Source: CAZJCK01 sp964544635 (GTDB taxonomy: Bacteria; Zixibacteria; MSB-5A5; GN15; FEB-12). From it: a DNA stretch of 64,000 nt. Below the pieces are notes generated by a model. That model was not told the DNA's origin, did no database searches, and was given only the letters and a program-made list of their open reading frames with translations. The stretch is from positions 29,032-93,031 of the forward strand of contig CAZJCK010000004.1 in NCBI GenBank assembly GCA_964544635.1. Direction: 5' to 3'. Both the position numbers and the translations under genes were made by a program. Positions 7,561-16,474 of the stretch are shown here, one piece after another (the first letter of the stretch is position 1; every line of letters starts with the position of its first letter).

Positions 7561-7595
7561 AAAAGCCGGAAGGTTGACCACCTTCCGGCTTTTTC
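7561..7595 (+). terminator. Intrinsic terminator of the cytochrome gene (probably bidirectional)
   Basis: AAAAGCCGGAAGGT pairs with ACCTTCCGGCTTTT around a 5-base loop and ends in T5 on the plus strand. The minus strand also has a T-rich tail, so it can stop the convergent operon that ends at 7618. Confidence 0.9.
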
Positions 7596-7617
7596 TATGC
7601 TCGTCACTTGCCCGTCG

Positions 7618-8181
7618 TCAGTATTCAGGGAGGGTAAATGTCCGCACGCTGACCCAGCGATCCCCGCGCAGCGGCGTGATCAGGTCAATCTTGTTGCAGG
7701 TAAACGACTCCGTCGGCAGGTAGGGGACGATCTTCTCTTTTACCAGCAGTACCCGGTGGCTGGAGATTTCCCGGGCTACCGTCACATGCGGAATGTAGTT
7801 ACGGTGCGGCAGTGAAAGCTCCAACTTGGCGCTCAACTTGTAGTACAACGTCGAGAGTATCTGATTTTCCTTCACCTTCCAGTAGATCTCCGGAACCTTG
7901 GGATAGAAGTCGCCGATACTGTCGAGTTCGACCTCGAACGCCGGCACCGATTCCAGCTCATCACTTACCCGGATGGCCAGTTGATCGACCGGGCCGTCGT
8001 ACTGAAATGGAAAGACGATGCAGATATGCGACGGTATTGCCTTGTAGATGGGATCATATTTTTCGCGCAGCGGCACAACGTACTGATCCAGGGCGCGCGG
8101 CAGGAACGTGACCAGTGAATAGGTTGCATTATCGTCGTCGCTCAAATAGCGCGAATGGAATGTCGTGTCAAAGAAGGCCAT
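7618..8181 (-). CDS. 2'-5' RNA ligase / cyclic phosphodiesterase superfamily protein
   Basis: A 187-aa protein of the 2H phosphoesterase superfamily. The second HxT signature is clear (H132-V-T134 in PHVTVAR). The first is SHICIVFPF, with H52-I-C54, so the usual Thr/Ser is Cys. Hydrophobic strands around both motifs fit the two-lobed fold. The substrate is unknown; relatives act on RNA 2',3'-cyclic phosphates or ADP-ribose products. It starts 8 bases after the OmpA-like gene stop and is the last gene of the envelope operon; a functional link to cell-wall turnover is not obvious. Confidence 0.75.
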   Translation of the reverse strand: MAFFDTTFHSRYLSDDDNATYSLVTFLPRALDQYVVPLREKYDPIYKAIPSHICIVFPFQYDGPVDQLAIRVSDELESVPAFEVELDSIGDFYPKVPEIYWKVKENQILSTLYYKLSAKLELSLPHRNYIPHVTVAREISSHRVLLVKEKIVPYLPTESFTCNKIDLITPLRGDRWVSVRTFTLPEY

Positions 8182-8189
8182 GTGTTGTT

Positions 8190-9632
8190 TTATTTGTAGA
8201 ATTGAATTTCTATACGTCGATTGCGCGCCCGTCCTTCGCGAGTATCGTTGGAGGCGATGAAGTTCGTTTCACCCCCTCCATGTACCTGCATGCGGTCGGT
8301 ATCCACACCAAGCAATACGAGGTAATCGCGAACCCGGTTGGCGCGCTTTTCGGACAACTGACGGTTGGCGGCTTCGGTCCCGATGTTGTCGGTATACCCG
8401 CTGATCTCGAGCTTTATCTGGGGGACAAAGTTAAGCAAACGCGAAAGCTGGCGCAACCGTTCCCGATTGCTCGGATCGATTTCAAACGACCCCGGCACAT
8501 AGTCGATGTGCAGCACCATCGTCTCGCCCAGCATCGACAGGTCGATGCAGCCGTAGCGATCGACTTCCGCCGACGGCAGGGTGTTCGGGCAGTCGTCGAG
8601 ACCGTCCGGCACGCTGTCACCATCGCTGTCGACCGGACAGCCGTCGGCGCCGACAATGGCGCCGACCCGGTTGTACGGGCAACTGTCACGAAAGTCCGGA
8701 ATACCGTCGTAATCGGAATCAACCGGGCAACCGTGAATACCGATGGTTTGCCGCGCCGCCAGGTCGGTGCCGTCGCAATAGTCATGGCTGTCATACACGC
8801 CATCACCGTCGGAATCGGCGGTATCGCTGCCGATGACAAAGCCCCGCGTGGTCTCCAGCGTGGGCGTGGCATCGCTGCTGGTGACCAGCAGATCGGTCGA
8901 TTCCCGGCGCACCACCGGTTGATCCTGGCTGGAACTCCAGATTGTTTCTTCGAACGGTTCGTTGCGGATGGTCTTGTTACGACCGAAGAAATAGCGCACG
9001 TTCAGGTTGAGCGAGATAATGACATCATCGCGCCCCAGCGCCAGCGGATCGTCGAACTCGACCCCCCGGCCGGTCAGGTAGTCGAGATCAAACTGGCTGC
9101 CGACCTCGATCACCGGCGTGACAAAGTACGACAGCGACGCTCCCCCGGAGAGAAACAGTTCGTCGGCCGCAAAGTCGACCGTGTCGGTGTCATTCCTGGC
9201 TACCCGCAGCACCTCACCGGTGTTTGGATCCTTCACTTTCCACGACAACAGGCCGGCACCGACGCCAATCGACAGGCCGAGATTCTTCTGTGCCCAGAGA
9301 TCGAGCTTCCACAACCGCGCCCCAACACGCCACGCCTCGAATTCCTGGCTGGTGTGCTCGGCATCGTGCCAGGGCAGGAAACTGAAGCTGGAGGTAGTAT
9401 CGTCGGCGAAGGTATAGCGGCGCAGGGTCAGGTCAAACCCCCAGTTATCGTGAAACTGGTAGCCGACACCGCCACCGAATGCAGGCTGGAAGGTGTAGCC
9501 GGCTGCCGAGCCGCCGGTCATGGTGGTCATACCCCCGCCAAGCGTCAGGCTGAACCTGTTCTTTGCATCTGCCGACGGCAGCACCAGACAGAGGGCGACG
9601 GCTATAATCAGTATGCTCTTGAAGCGCCCCAT
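8190..9632 (-). CDS. OmpA-family outer-membrane protein with TSP3 repeats
   Basis: A 480-aa protein. A signal peptide ends at about residue 24 (PSADA). A beta-barrel of about 200 residues follows (alternating aromatic strands, GGGVGYQFHDNWGFDLTLRRY). Three thrombospondin type 3 calcium loops come next (DSDGDGVYDSHDYC, DSDYDGIPDFRDSC, DSDGDSVPDGLDDC). The C-terminal OmpA domain (SGYTDNIGTEAANRQLSEKRA, GRARNRRIEI) binds peptidoglycan. It anchors the outer membrane to the wall. ATG 9632 overlaps the previous stop as TGATG, with CGGAAG upstream. The neighbours SpoIID, AnmK and NagZ also concern peptidoglycan. Confidence 0.9.
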   Translation of the reverse strand: MGRFKSILIIAVALCLVLPSADAKNRFSLTLGGGMTTMTGGSAAGYTFQPAFGGGVGYQFHDNWGFDLTLRRYTFADDTTSSFSFLPWHDAEHTSQEFEAWRVGARLWKLDLWAQKNLGLSIGVGAGLLSWKVKDPNTGEVLRVARNDTDTVDFAADELFLSGGASLSYFVTPVIEVGSQFDLDYLTGRGVEFDDPLALGRDDVIISLNLNVRYFFGRNKTIRNEPFEETIWSSSQDQPVVRRESTDLLVTSSDATPTLETTRGFVIGSDTADSDGDGVYDSHDYCDGTDLAARQTIGIHGCPVDSDYDGIPDFRDSCPYNRVGAIVGADGCPVDSDGDSVPDGLDDCPNTLPSAEVDRYGCIDLSMLGETMVLHIDYVPGSFEIDPSNRERLRQLSRLLNFVPQIKLEISGYTDNIGTEAANRQLSEKRANRVRDYLVLLGVDTDRMQVHGGGETNFIASNDTREGRARNRRIEIQFYK

Positions 9633-10921
9633 CAATACAACTTCCGTACGTCAACCGATGTATAGTAATGCGTCAGTATCTGATCAAATTTCCATCCCGT
9701 GCGCGACAGCCCGATGGCGCCGCACTGGCACATCCCCACGCCATGGCCGTAACCCCGGCCGCGGAAAGTCACCGCCGACAGTTCGCCACGGAAATCCCGA
9801 TCGATATCGACCGAGAAGTTATCCGACGGCAGTATCAGGTCGGAGCGGGAGGTGCGACGCACCACCCAGCGGATACGGTCTTTCGTAAATGTGAAGCTGT
9901 TGTTCTCGGTTTTGACAATCAGTCGCGCCACCCGTCCGCCCGGGGTTCGGTCCTCGGCGCGAACGTCGACAATCCGCCCGATCGACAGGTCGCGACCGCG
10001 GTCACTGGCCAGGTACTGCTCGATTCGGCTGCGCAATTGTGATTCTGTGAAGTGCTCGGTCCAGGTGTAATACTTCGACCAGGCACAGGCGCCGGAGTCG
10101 GCCACCGGTTTAAGGTAGGGCCGTTCGGGGCGATCCCAGACATGGGCGATGTCGTCGGTCATACCGCCACAAGTGGAGTGGTAATAGGCGTCGATAAAAT
10201 CATTTTCGTACATGAGCACATGACCGGCGGTGGCATCGATAGCCCGATTGACCAGCACGTTCTCCACTTCCATGCCGTGATACAACTGATCCATGATGCT
10301 CGACTTCAGATCGTACGGCTGGTTGCCGTATTGCTGCAGGTGGGCCATGGCATAGGTACGGGCGGCAACCGCCTGGGCCTTGATTGATTCAATCTCCTCT
10401 TCGATGCGCGGGCCCAGCTCCGGCGGCACCACGCCACGCAGGTAGTCTTCCATGTAGACGACATTGACGACGCGGACATTGCCGCCGTTGGGCAACAGTT
10501 TCAGGATGCCGCGATACCGATCCTTGCCGAACCACAGACGATTTTCGTTACCCCGCGGCAGCAGGTTGACCTCGTCGAGGCCTGACGCTATCTGCTGGCC
10601 ACGGCTGACCGCGGTCAGCTTACCGTTACTGTTACGCACGCTGACCGGGTTGCTCGAATAGTAGACCTGCTGCTGACCGTTGGTGAGACACTCGACAGCG
10701 AAGGCATGATCGGCACTGATGACGGCTTCGGCGTTGGATTCATCGAGCAGCACGCGCACGAACGGTACCCGAATCGGATCGCCGCCGCTCTCATCGCGCA
10801 GCACCGGCACCGTGGCGCAACTGAAACAGAGGCAGACAATGGCCAGCACTGCCGCCAACCGTCCGGCGATAACAAAGGCAGGGCGCGCTTGCCATGATTT
10901 TGTGGTCGTTTTCGTGGTCAT
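9632..10921 (-). CDS. SpoIID/LytB-domain lipoprotein
   Basis: A 429-aa protein. The N-terminal signal ends in a lipobox-like CLCFSC (Cys near residue 35), so it is probably a lipoprotein. The SpoIID domain has MEDYLRGVVPPELG, IKAQAVAARTYAMAHLQQYGNQPYDLKS, the conserved YYHSTCGGMTDDIAHVW and C-terminal GRGYGHGVGMCQCGA. SpoIID proteins are lytic transglycosylases acting on denuded glycan; LytB homologues enhance amidases. In a Gram-negative this probably trims peptidoglycan at division. It starts 12 bases after the AnmK stop and overlaps the OmpA gene start by one base (TGATG). Confidence 0.9.
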   Translation of the reverse strand: MTTKTTTKSWQARPAFVIAGRLAAVLAIVCLCFSCATVPVLRDESGGDPIRVPFVRVLLDESNAEAVISADHAFAVECLTNGQQQVYYSSNPVSVRNSNGKLTAVSRGQQIASGLDEVNLLPRGNENRLWFGKDRYRGILKLLPNGGNVRVVNVVYMEDYLRGVVPPELGPRIEEEIESIKAQAVAARTYAMAHLQQYGNQPYDLKSSIMDQLYHGMEVENVLVNRAIDATAGHVLMYENDFIDAYYHSTCGGMTDDIAHVWDRPERPYLKPVADSGACAWSKYYTWTEHFTESQLRSRIEQYLASDRGRDLSIGRIVDVRAEDRTPGGRVARLIVKTENNSFTFTKDRIRWVVRRTSRSDLILPSDNFSVDIDRDFRGELSAVTFRGRGYGHGVGMCQCGAIGLSRTGWKFDQILTHYYTSVDVRKLY

Positions 10922-10933
10922 CTCTCTATTGCC

Positions 10934-12136
10934 TTATGTCGGCATTTGCTGCGGCGGCTGTACAATTCTGCCCGATACCGGCACACTGCGGGCACGGCGC
11001 CCGGTGAACAAGGTCGGCAGAGCGTCGCTTCGCAGCGCCGCTTCTCCCATGACAGCGAAAGCGGCCGCTTCGACCAGGCCCCCCGGAATCCCGAGTCCGT
11101 CGATACGCCCGATCTCGCATCCCGGCAAACGGTCCTGCAGTCGCTGTACGAGAAGTTTGTTTCGCCTGCCCCCCCCAGTCAAATACAATTTTACCGGCCG
11201 CGGACCGGAGATGTGCCGCCGGACGGCGCGGCTAATCGCGACCGCCGTCAGCTCGGTGACAGTAGCCAGCACATCGTTCGTGCTCAACTCGTACCGGCGG
11301 CTATAATCCAGCACCTGTTGCACCACCGCCGGGCCGAAATGTTCCCGCCCGGTCGAGCCGGAACGACCGGAGAAAAACGGGTTCTTCAGAAGACTTTCGA
11401 GGAGGTCGTCGCACACCGTTCCGGCGGCGGCAAACCGCCCGTTGCGATCCATCGGCTCACCGAACAACTGGCGCGTCAGCATATCGATCAGCACATTACC
11501 CGGCCCGCAGTCGGCGGCGCGGATGGAGCTTTGCTTCGACGAACGCGCCGGGAAAAAGAAGAAATTGGACATGCCACCGATGTTGACAATCAGCCGCGGT
11601 TCCGATCGACTGGCGAACAGCCGCTCCATGGCTGCCACCGTAATCGGCGCGCCCTCACCACCGAGGGCGATGTCGGCCTGGCGCAGGTCGGATATCACGG
11701 TCCGCCCGGTCAGGCCCGCCACCAGTTCGGGAAGACCGAGCTGCAGGCTGGCGCTGAACTGGCTGCGCCCCAGACGGTGCAGGCGCGGGTAGTGCGCCAC
11801 CGTCTGGCCGTGCCAGGCGATACAATCGACCAGCACACGGCGCCTCTCAAGACGCCGGATAAACGAGCGGCACATCCGTCCCCCCACGTTGCCTAACTCA
11901 TTGTGCAGGCAAAGAAGCGACTGCAAATCGACCGACGCGGCATCGGCGACAGCCAGGATGGCGTTCTTCAGTTCGCTGGAGAAGGCTTGCTCCTCGCCGC
12001 CGATGAAAGCCCCTTCAATGGCGCGCCCCTGCCGCCGGATACGCACCGCCGCCAGATCCAAACCGTCGGCCGAGGTTCCGGTATTGAGACCGACGATGAC
12101 GAGTGAATTGCGGCGCAGCAGATGGGTCAGGTGCAT
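10934..12136 (-). CDS. anmK: Anhydro-N-acetylmuramic acid kinase
   Basis: A 400-aa ASKHA-fold kinase. The phosphate loop GLNTGTSADGLDLAAV near residue 16 corresponds to the usual GLMSGTSxDGxD. Further motifs are IAWHGQTVAHYP, NIGGMSNFFFF, ADCGPGNVLIDMLTRQLFG and LTGGGRRNKLLVQRL. AnmK phosphorylates and opens 1,6-anhydroMurNAc released from the wall to give MurNAc-6-P. It sits directly after nagZ (11 bases), which makes that substrate, so the operon is a peptidoglycan-recycling unit. No strong Shine-Dalgarno is visible, consistent with coupling to nagZ translation. Confidence 0.93.
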   Translation of the reverse strand: MHLTHLLRRNSLVIVGLNTGTSADGLDLAAVRIRRQGRAIEGAFIGGEEQAFSSELKNAILAVADAASVDLQSLLCLHNELGNVGGRMCRSFIRRLERRRVLVDCIAWHGQTVAHYPRLHRLGRSQFSASLQLGLPELVAGLTGRTVISDLRQADIALGGEGAPITVAAMERLFASRSEPRLIVNIGGMSNFFFFPARSSKQSSIRAADCGPGNVLIDMLTRQLFGEPMDRNGRFAAAGTVCDDLLESLLKNPFFSGRSGSTGREHFGPAVVQQVLDYSRRYELSTNDVLATVTELTAVAISRAVRRHISGPRPVKLYLTGGGRRNKLLVQRLQDRLPGCEIGRIDGLGIPGGLVEAAAFAVMGEAALRSDALPTLFTGRRARSVPVSGRIVQPPQQMPT

Positions 12137-12147
12137 GTCGTAAACAT

Positions 12148-13161
12148 TTAGGGAATAACCGAATTGCGCAAACGGAATTTCAGACCGGCAACGCGACTCA
12201 GCGACGCCTGAATCCGGGCCGGTTCAATATCGCCCCGGTTGACAGCATCGCAAAACAGGTCATAGGCGTGCATGGCAGCCTCGGCATCCTGCGAAAACAG
12301 CAGCATATCATGGCCGGCCTGGAAGGCTTTAATAGCGCGCTGCCCGACATTACCCAGGGCCGCAGCACCCTCCATCAGCAGGTCATCGGTAATGACCGCA
12401 CCGTCGTAGCCCAGGTCGTTGCGGAGCAGCTCCTGGACCACCCTGGGCGAGGCGGTGGCCATCTGGTCGTCGTCGAAGGTCCGCAGCATGACATGGCTGG
12501 TCATGACCAGGTCGGCGCCCTCCTCGATACCGGCAGCAAACGGCAGGCGGTCGCGATCGCGCCACTCCTGGACATTGAACTCGAGTTCGGCGGTCTTTTC
12601 GTGGGGATCGAACGACGCTGCGCCCAGGCCGGGGAAATGCTTGAGACAACTGAGCAGTCCGGCGCGGCGCGCGATGGTGACGGAGGCGCGAACGAACGGT
12701 GCCACGGCATCAGGGGTCTGGCCGAAGCAGCGATCGCTCAGGACGGTATTGCGGGCATTGGTCAGGACGTCGGCGACCGGAGCAAAATTGAGCGAAATGC
12801 CAAGCGACTCCATGTACATGGCGGAACGACGGTAATCTTCGCGGAAGTGCTCGACATCGCGGCTGCGGCCATAGCTCCAGGGTGAATGAAATTCGGCAGG
12901 CGCTCCCTTGATCCGGCAGACCCGTCCACCCTCCTGGTCGATGGCAATAATCGGCGGCTGGTCGCCGGTGGCCTGGCGAATCAGTTCGATGTTGTGCCGG
13001 GTCTGGTCGTGATCGGGACAGTTGTCGGCGAAGAAAATGACGCCGCCGATTCGTTCCTCAGCCAGGAAGTTAAGGAATGGTCGGGACGGTTCCCGGCCTT
13101 TGAATCCAACTATGAACAGTTGACCGATATTCTTGATGCTCGTCTTCATCTCAGTATCCAT
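12148..13161 (-). CDS. nagZ: Beta-N-acetylhexosaminidase (GH3, NagZ-like)
   Basis: A 337-aa single-domain GH3 enzyme. Motifs are IIAIDQEGGRVCRI, LNFAPVADV, CLKHFPGLGAASFDPHEK (the KHFPG..D.H loop carrying the catalytic His) and VITDDLLMEGAA with the nucleophile Asp. No signal peptide is seen, so it is cytosolic like NagZ, cutting GlcNAc from anhydro-muropeptides. The loop has GLGAASFDPH in place of the commoner GHGDTxxDSH, a modest deviation. It is the second gene of the operon, 42 bases after the GGDEF gene and 11 before anmK. Confidence 0.9.
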   Translation of the reverse strand: MDTEMKTSIKNIGQLFIVGFKGREPSRPFLNFLAEERIGGVIFFADNCPDHDQTRHNIELIRQATGDQPPIIAIDQEGGRVCRIKGAPAEFHSPWSYGRSRDVEHFREDYRRSAMYMESLGISLNFAPVADVLTNARNTVLSDRCFGQTPDAVAPFVRASVTIARRAGLLSCLKHFPGLGAASFDPHEKTAELEFNVQEWRDRDRLPFAAGIEEGADLVMTSHVMLRTFDDDQMATASPRVVQELLRNDLGYDGAVITDDLLMEGAAALGNVGQRAIKAFQAGHDMLLFSQDAEAAMHAYDLFCDAVNRGDIEPARIQASLSRVAGLKFRLRNSVIP

Positions 13162-13203
13162 GGTAAGCAGTAAGTGTGTTCCCGTACAGTTTTCATTTTT
13201 GTG

Positions 13204-14763
13204 CTATCGTGTGCATACAAGGTTGCGTCCCTCCCCCTTGGCTTGGTACAATGCTTCATCGGTTACCGACACCAGTTCTTCGTGCGAATGACCGTTCTCG
13301 GGGAATGAGCTGACCCCCACCGAAACGGTAATGCGGATCTTGCCGTATTTGCCGGCATCGAACACCGCCCGTTCGACATGCTCGCGGATCCGTTCGGCAA
13401 TGATACGGGCTTCTTTGACCGTCGTTTGCGGCAGAATGACGACAAACTCCTCGCCGCCGTAGCGGGCGAAGATATCGACATCACGGATGCAACCCTTGAT
13501 GATCTTGGAAAGTCCGGCCAGGACCATGTTACCGATCTCGTGCCCGTAAGAATCGTTGAGTTTCTTGAACCAGTCGATGTCGACCATGATCAGTGAGAGC
13601 GGCAGTTGGTAGCGGACGGCGCGGCGTTTTTCTTCCTGCAGTTTCTGCACGAAATAGCGGTAGTTGTAGGTTTCGGTCAGTTCGTCGATAATCGTCATCT
13701 CTTCCGTGCGGCGGTGCAACTGTGCGTTTTCCAAAGCCAGGGCGGCTGAACGCGCCACCGTGGTGAGCAACTGGAGGTCGCGTTCACGGAAGAAGTCGGT
13801 GCTCGTTGCCTCGGCGACCAGGACTCCCTTGACGCGACCGCGCGACAACATCGGCACCAGCATGGCCGAGTGCGATGTCTCTACCAGCGCACCGTAGTCG
13901 TCGCGGGTGGTGATATCCTTGACGCGAATCGGCTCGCCCACGGTGGAAACCCGCTGGATCAGCTCGGCGTTCTCCATCTCCAGTGGACGTGCATGCAGGT
14001 TCTTGTGTCCATCGAAACTGCTGGCCCGAACGTACAGCTTACCCCGGTCGTCCTTGAGTATCACGGCAAACTGGGGGTACTGCAGAATGGTGCCGAGCAT
14101 GCGCATGATCTCCTTGATCAAACCGTCGGAGTCGAGAATGGAGGCCAGCGAGCGGGAGTTTTCGTAGATCATCTCGAGCTGCGCCTGCGATTTCTCTAAT
14201 TCGGCCGTGCGCATATTCAGGGTGTCGAACAGCTTCATCAGGCGCTTCTCGCTTCGCCGCATGTAGTCCGAGGCATAACTGATCGCCAGGAAGTAGACCA
14301 GCACAAAGGCGGTCTGCATTGACAGGTTGAACATGCTGTCGAGATCGATCTGGGTGAAGACGGATATGATATAGGTCGCAACGACCAGCGCTGCCGTCGT
14401 CAGCGCGAACGGAAATGTAAGCACATACACCGCAACCGAAATCGTCAGGTAATACAACAGAAAGAATGGTGAGGGCATGCCGCCGGCATGCAATACCAAA
14501 GTCGGCACCAGAATCAGGTCATAGATGATTGCCGAAAGGTAGGCCAGCTTGAGGTCGAAACGCCCCATGATGGCAATACCATATACGGCCAGGTGCACCG
14601 CGAAGGTACCCAAAACAACGTAAAATACAATACGATCGGCGGGCGGGTAGTCGCCAAAGAGCGCAAACCAGCCGATTCCCAGCAGCGTCATGACGCGAGC
14701 CAGCATGTAGATGACGTCAATACGCGGCAGGAGGGTCTTATTTCGGTCGAGAAATAGTTGCAT
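13204..14763 (-). CDS. Membrane GAF-GGDEF diguanylate cyclase
   Basis: A 519-aa protein. Five or six membrane helices fill about residues 15-175, then a short coiled coil (SEKRLMKLFDTLNMRTAELEKSQAQLEMI), a GAF domain (about 200-345) and a GGDEF domain (about 355-519). The active-site motif is intact as GGEEF in ARYGGEEFVVILP, with metal-binding VDIDWFKKLND before it; it should make c-di-GMP from two GTP. It is the first gene of a six-gene minus-strand operon of peptidoglycan-recycling and envelope genes, which suggests the signal acts on wall or surface physiology; that is inference from position. Confidence 0.92.
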   Translation of the reverse strand: MQLFLDRNKTLLPRIDVIYMLARVMTLLGIGWFALFGDYPPADRIVFYVVLGTFAVHLAVYGIAIMGRFDLKLAYLSAIIYDLILVPTLVLHAGGMPSPFFLLYYLTISVAVYVLTFPFALTTAALVVATYIISVFTQIDLDSMFNLSMQTAFVLVYFLAISYASDYMRRSEKRLMKLFDTLNMRTAELEKSQAQLEMIYENSRSLASILDSDGLIKEIMRMLGTILQYPQFAVILKDDRGKLYVRASSFDGHKNLHARPLEMENAELIQRVSTVGEPIRVKDITTRDDYGALVETSHSAMLVPMLSRGRVKGVLVAEATSTDFFRERDLQLLTTVARSAALALENAQLHRRTEEMTIIDELTETYNYRYFVQKLQEEKRRAVRYQLPLSLIMVDIDWFKKLNDSYGHEIGNMVLAGLSKIIKGCIRDVDIFARYGGEEFVVILPQTTVKEARIIAERIREHVERAVFDAGKYGKIRITVSVGVSSFPENGHSHEELVSVTDEALYQAKGEGRNLVCTR

Positions 14764-14909
14764 CCGCAGTTACCGTCTTATGTGCACTGTATCGACAGAA
14801 ACGGCGGTTTGTTGATTGCAGGAGAACGATCTAACCGGTTGCGGCAGTCCCCCTTTCGGGGATCGACCGGGCCAGGCTGCGGATCTAGACGCTCATATGG
14901 CGAGGCCAA

Positions 14910-15113
14910 TCAGAAGAACATCGGTGGCCACGGCAGGCCCCCGACATTCGGCAGGAAGCCGGCGAGACCCTTGTAACTCACTGAAACGATAGTTGTTAGC
15001 ACCATAGTGACGGCTAAAAGGAGAATAAACCTGAGGGATCGCCACCCTTGTGCCGCCGGTCGATGACTCCGATGCGGGCAGCTCCAGTCGGCCGGCCGTT
15101 TTTTGCTGGTCAT
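14910..15113 (-). CDS. Possible small single-helix membrane protein
   Basis: A 67-aa frame with a basic N-terminus (KKRPADW, RPAAQGWRS), one clear membrane helix (LRFILLLAVTMVLTTIVSVSY) and a Gly/Pro-rich tail ending PWPPMFF. No Shine-Dalgarno and no recognised homologue, but the topology is sensible and it fills an otherwise empty 427-base gap between the GGDEF and bactofilin-like genes. Weak call. Confidence 0.3.
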   Translation of the reverse strand: MTSKKRPADWSCPHRSHRPAAQGWRSLRFILLLAVTMVLTTIVSVSYKGLAGFLPNVGGLPWPPMFF

Positions 15114-15190
15114 GCTGTTGTCGACAGCATAATATTGCGTAACAGTAACTGCGCCGGCCTCGTAAACGGTGATAAAAGGACCATTTAGCT

Positions 15191-16474
15191 GTGCTCAACC
15201 GATCCCGAACATTCCTCACCGTCGCCCTTGCAGTCGTCTGCTGCCTTATCTCCGGCGCAGCCGCGACCGAATACGACACCGCCGACCGTCTCCATATCTC
15301 CAACCTGCACCATATCAACGACGATTATGTGAGCTGGAGCGAACGGTTGCTGGTTGACGGTCTGATCGATGGTGACATGATTTCCGGATCGGGCGATATC
15401 ACTATCAACGGCACAGTGGGCGGTTCGGCAAACCTGTTCGCGGCACAGATTCACCACTTCGGCACGATCGATCGCTCCCTGCGCATCTTCGCGCAGTCGG
15501 CCGACATCGACGGCACTGTCGGCGGCTCGGTCATGGCTTTCGCCATGGATCTCACGCTCGGCAGACCATCGGTGGTGACTCGCGATGTCAGTGTCTTTGG
15601 CACTACCGTGAAGCTGCGGGGCACCGTGGGGGGGCGCGTGCTGGCCTATGCAGAGAACATATCCATCAGCGGACGAATCACCGGCGATGTCGAGATCAAG
15701 GCGGAGCAGCTCGAACTGATCGCACCGGCTGTCATCGAGGGAAATCTCATTTACACCTCGGAACGGGAGATGTTTATCGACGATACCACCGGTGTGACAA
15801 TTGTCGGCGGCATCGAGTGGAAACGGCCATCCGATCGGGATGAGTCGGAGGACGACGGCAACGCCGTGGCCGGCATCGCCATGACGACCGGAAAGCTGCT
15901 GGCGGCATTCATCTTCGGTATTATCATGATGGCCCTGTCGCGACGCCATGCCGATGCTGCGTTCCGGTCGCTGCAGAATCGCCTGACCACCTCCCTGGCC
16001 GCCGGCGTCGTCACCCTGCTGGCCTTTGTCTTCGCCGTCATTGTGCTGATCATCGCGCTGGCCATGCTGATAAGCGGCACCATTATAGCCGCCTCGGAAA
16101 ACGCCACCGTGGGTGCCTTCATCTTCTCGCTGTCAGTGATTGCGCTGCCGATCAGCAGCTTCGTCTCGGTGGCGGGGGGGGTGCTGTTTTACTCCGGTAA
16201 GATCATTGCCGGGTTCCTGATCGGCTACTGGATCATGTGCCGCCGTTCACCCGACTGCCGCCCGCTCGGCAAAGGACAGCTTTTTCTCGGTCTGCTCATC
16301 CTCTTTCTGGTCTTCGCCATACCGTACGCCGGGTTTGTCGTCTACCTGGCGGTGAGTATTCTCGGTATGGGTGCGATTGTGCTGGGGATCAGGTACTGTC
16401 AACAAACCGGAACGGCTGCCGGCGACGGGCGCGCTTCGCCGCCCCCGCCGATTCCCCCCGGCTCGACTCAATAG
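15191..16474 (+). CDS. Polymer-forming (bactofilin-like) domain membrane protein
   Basis: A 427-aa protein: signal peptide (residues 1-25, ending GAAA), then about 150 residues of short beta-helix repeats in bactofilin style (DGLIDGDMISGSGDITINGTVGGSANLFA, GTIDRSLRIFAQSADIDGTVGGSVMAFA, GRITGDVEIKAEQLEL). Four hydrophobic helices follow (about residues 235-400), and a Pro-rich tail. Such proteins are common in FCB bacteria; the beta-helix probably faces the periplasm. GTG start with AAAAGGA 10 bases upstream. The 3' end overlaps the convergent ggt stop by 7 bases. Confidence 0.8.
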   Translation: MLNRSRTFLTVALAVVCCLISGAAATEYDTADRLHISNLHHINDDYVSWSERLLVDGLIDGDMISGSGDITINGTVGGSANLFAAQIHHFGTIDRSLRIFAQSADIDGTVGGSVMAFAMDLTLGRPSVVTRDVSVFGTTVKLRGTVGGRVLAYAENISISGRITGDVEIKAEQLELIAPAVIEGNLIYTSEREMFIDDTTGVTIVGGIEWKRPSDRDESEDDGNAVAGIAMTTGKLLAAFIFGIIMMALSRRHADAAFRSLQNRLTTSLAAGVVTLLAFVFAVIVLIIALAMLISGTIIAASENATVGAFIFSLSVIALPISSFVSVAGGVLFYSGKIIAGFLIGYWIMCRRSPDCRPLGKGQLFLGLLILFLVFAIPYAGFVVYLAVSILGMGAIVLGIRYCQQTGTAAGDGRASPPPPIPPGSTQ

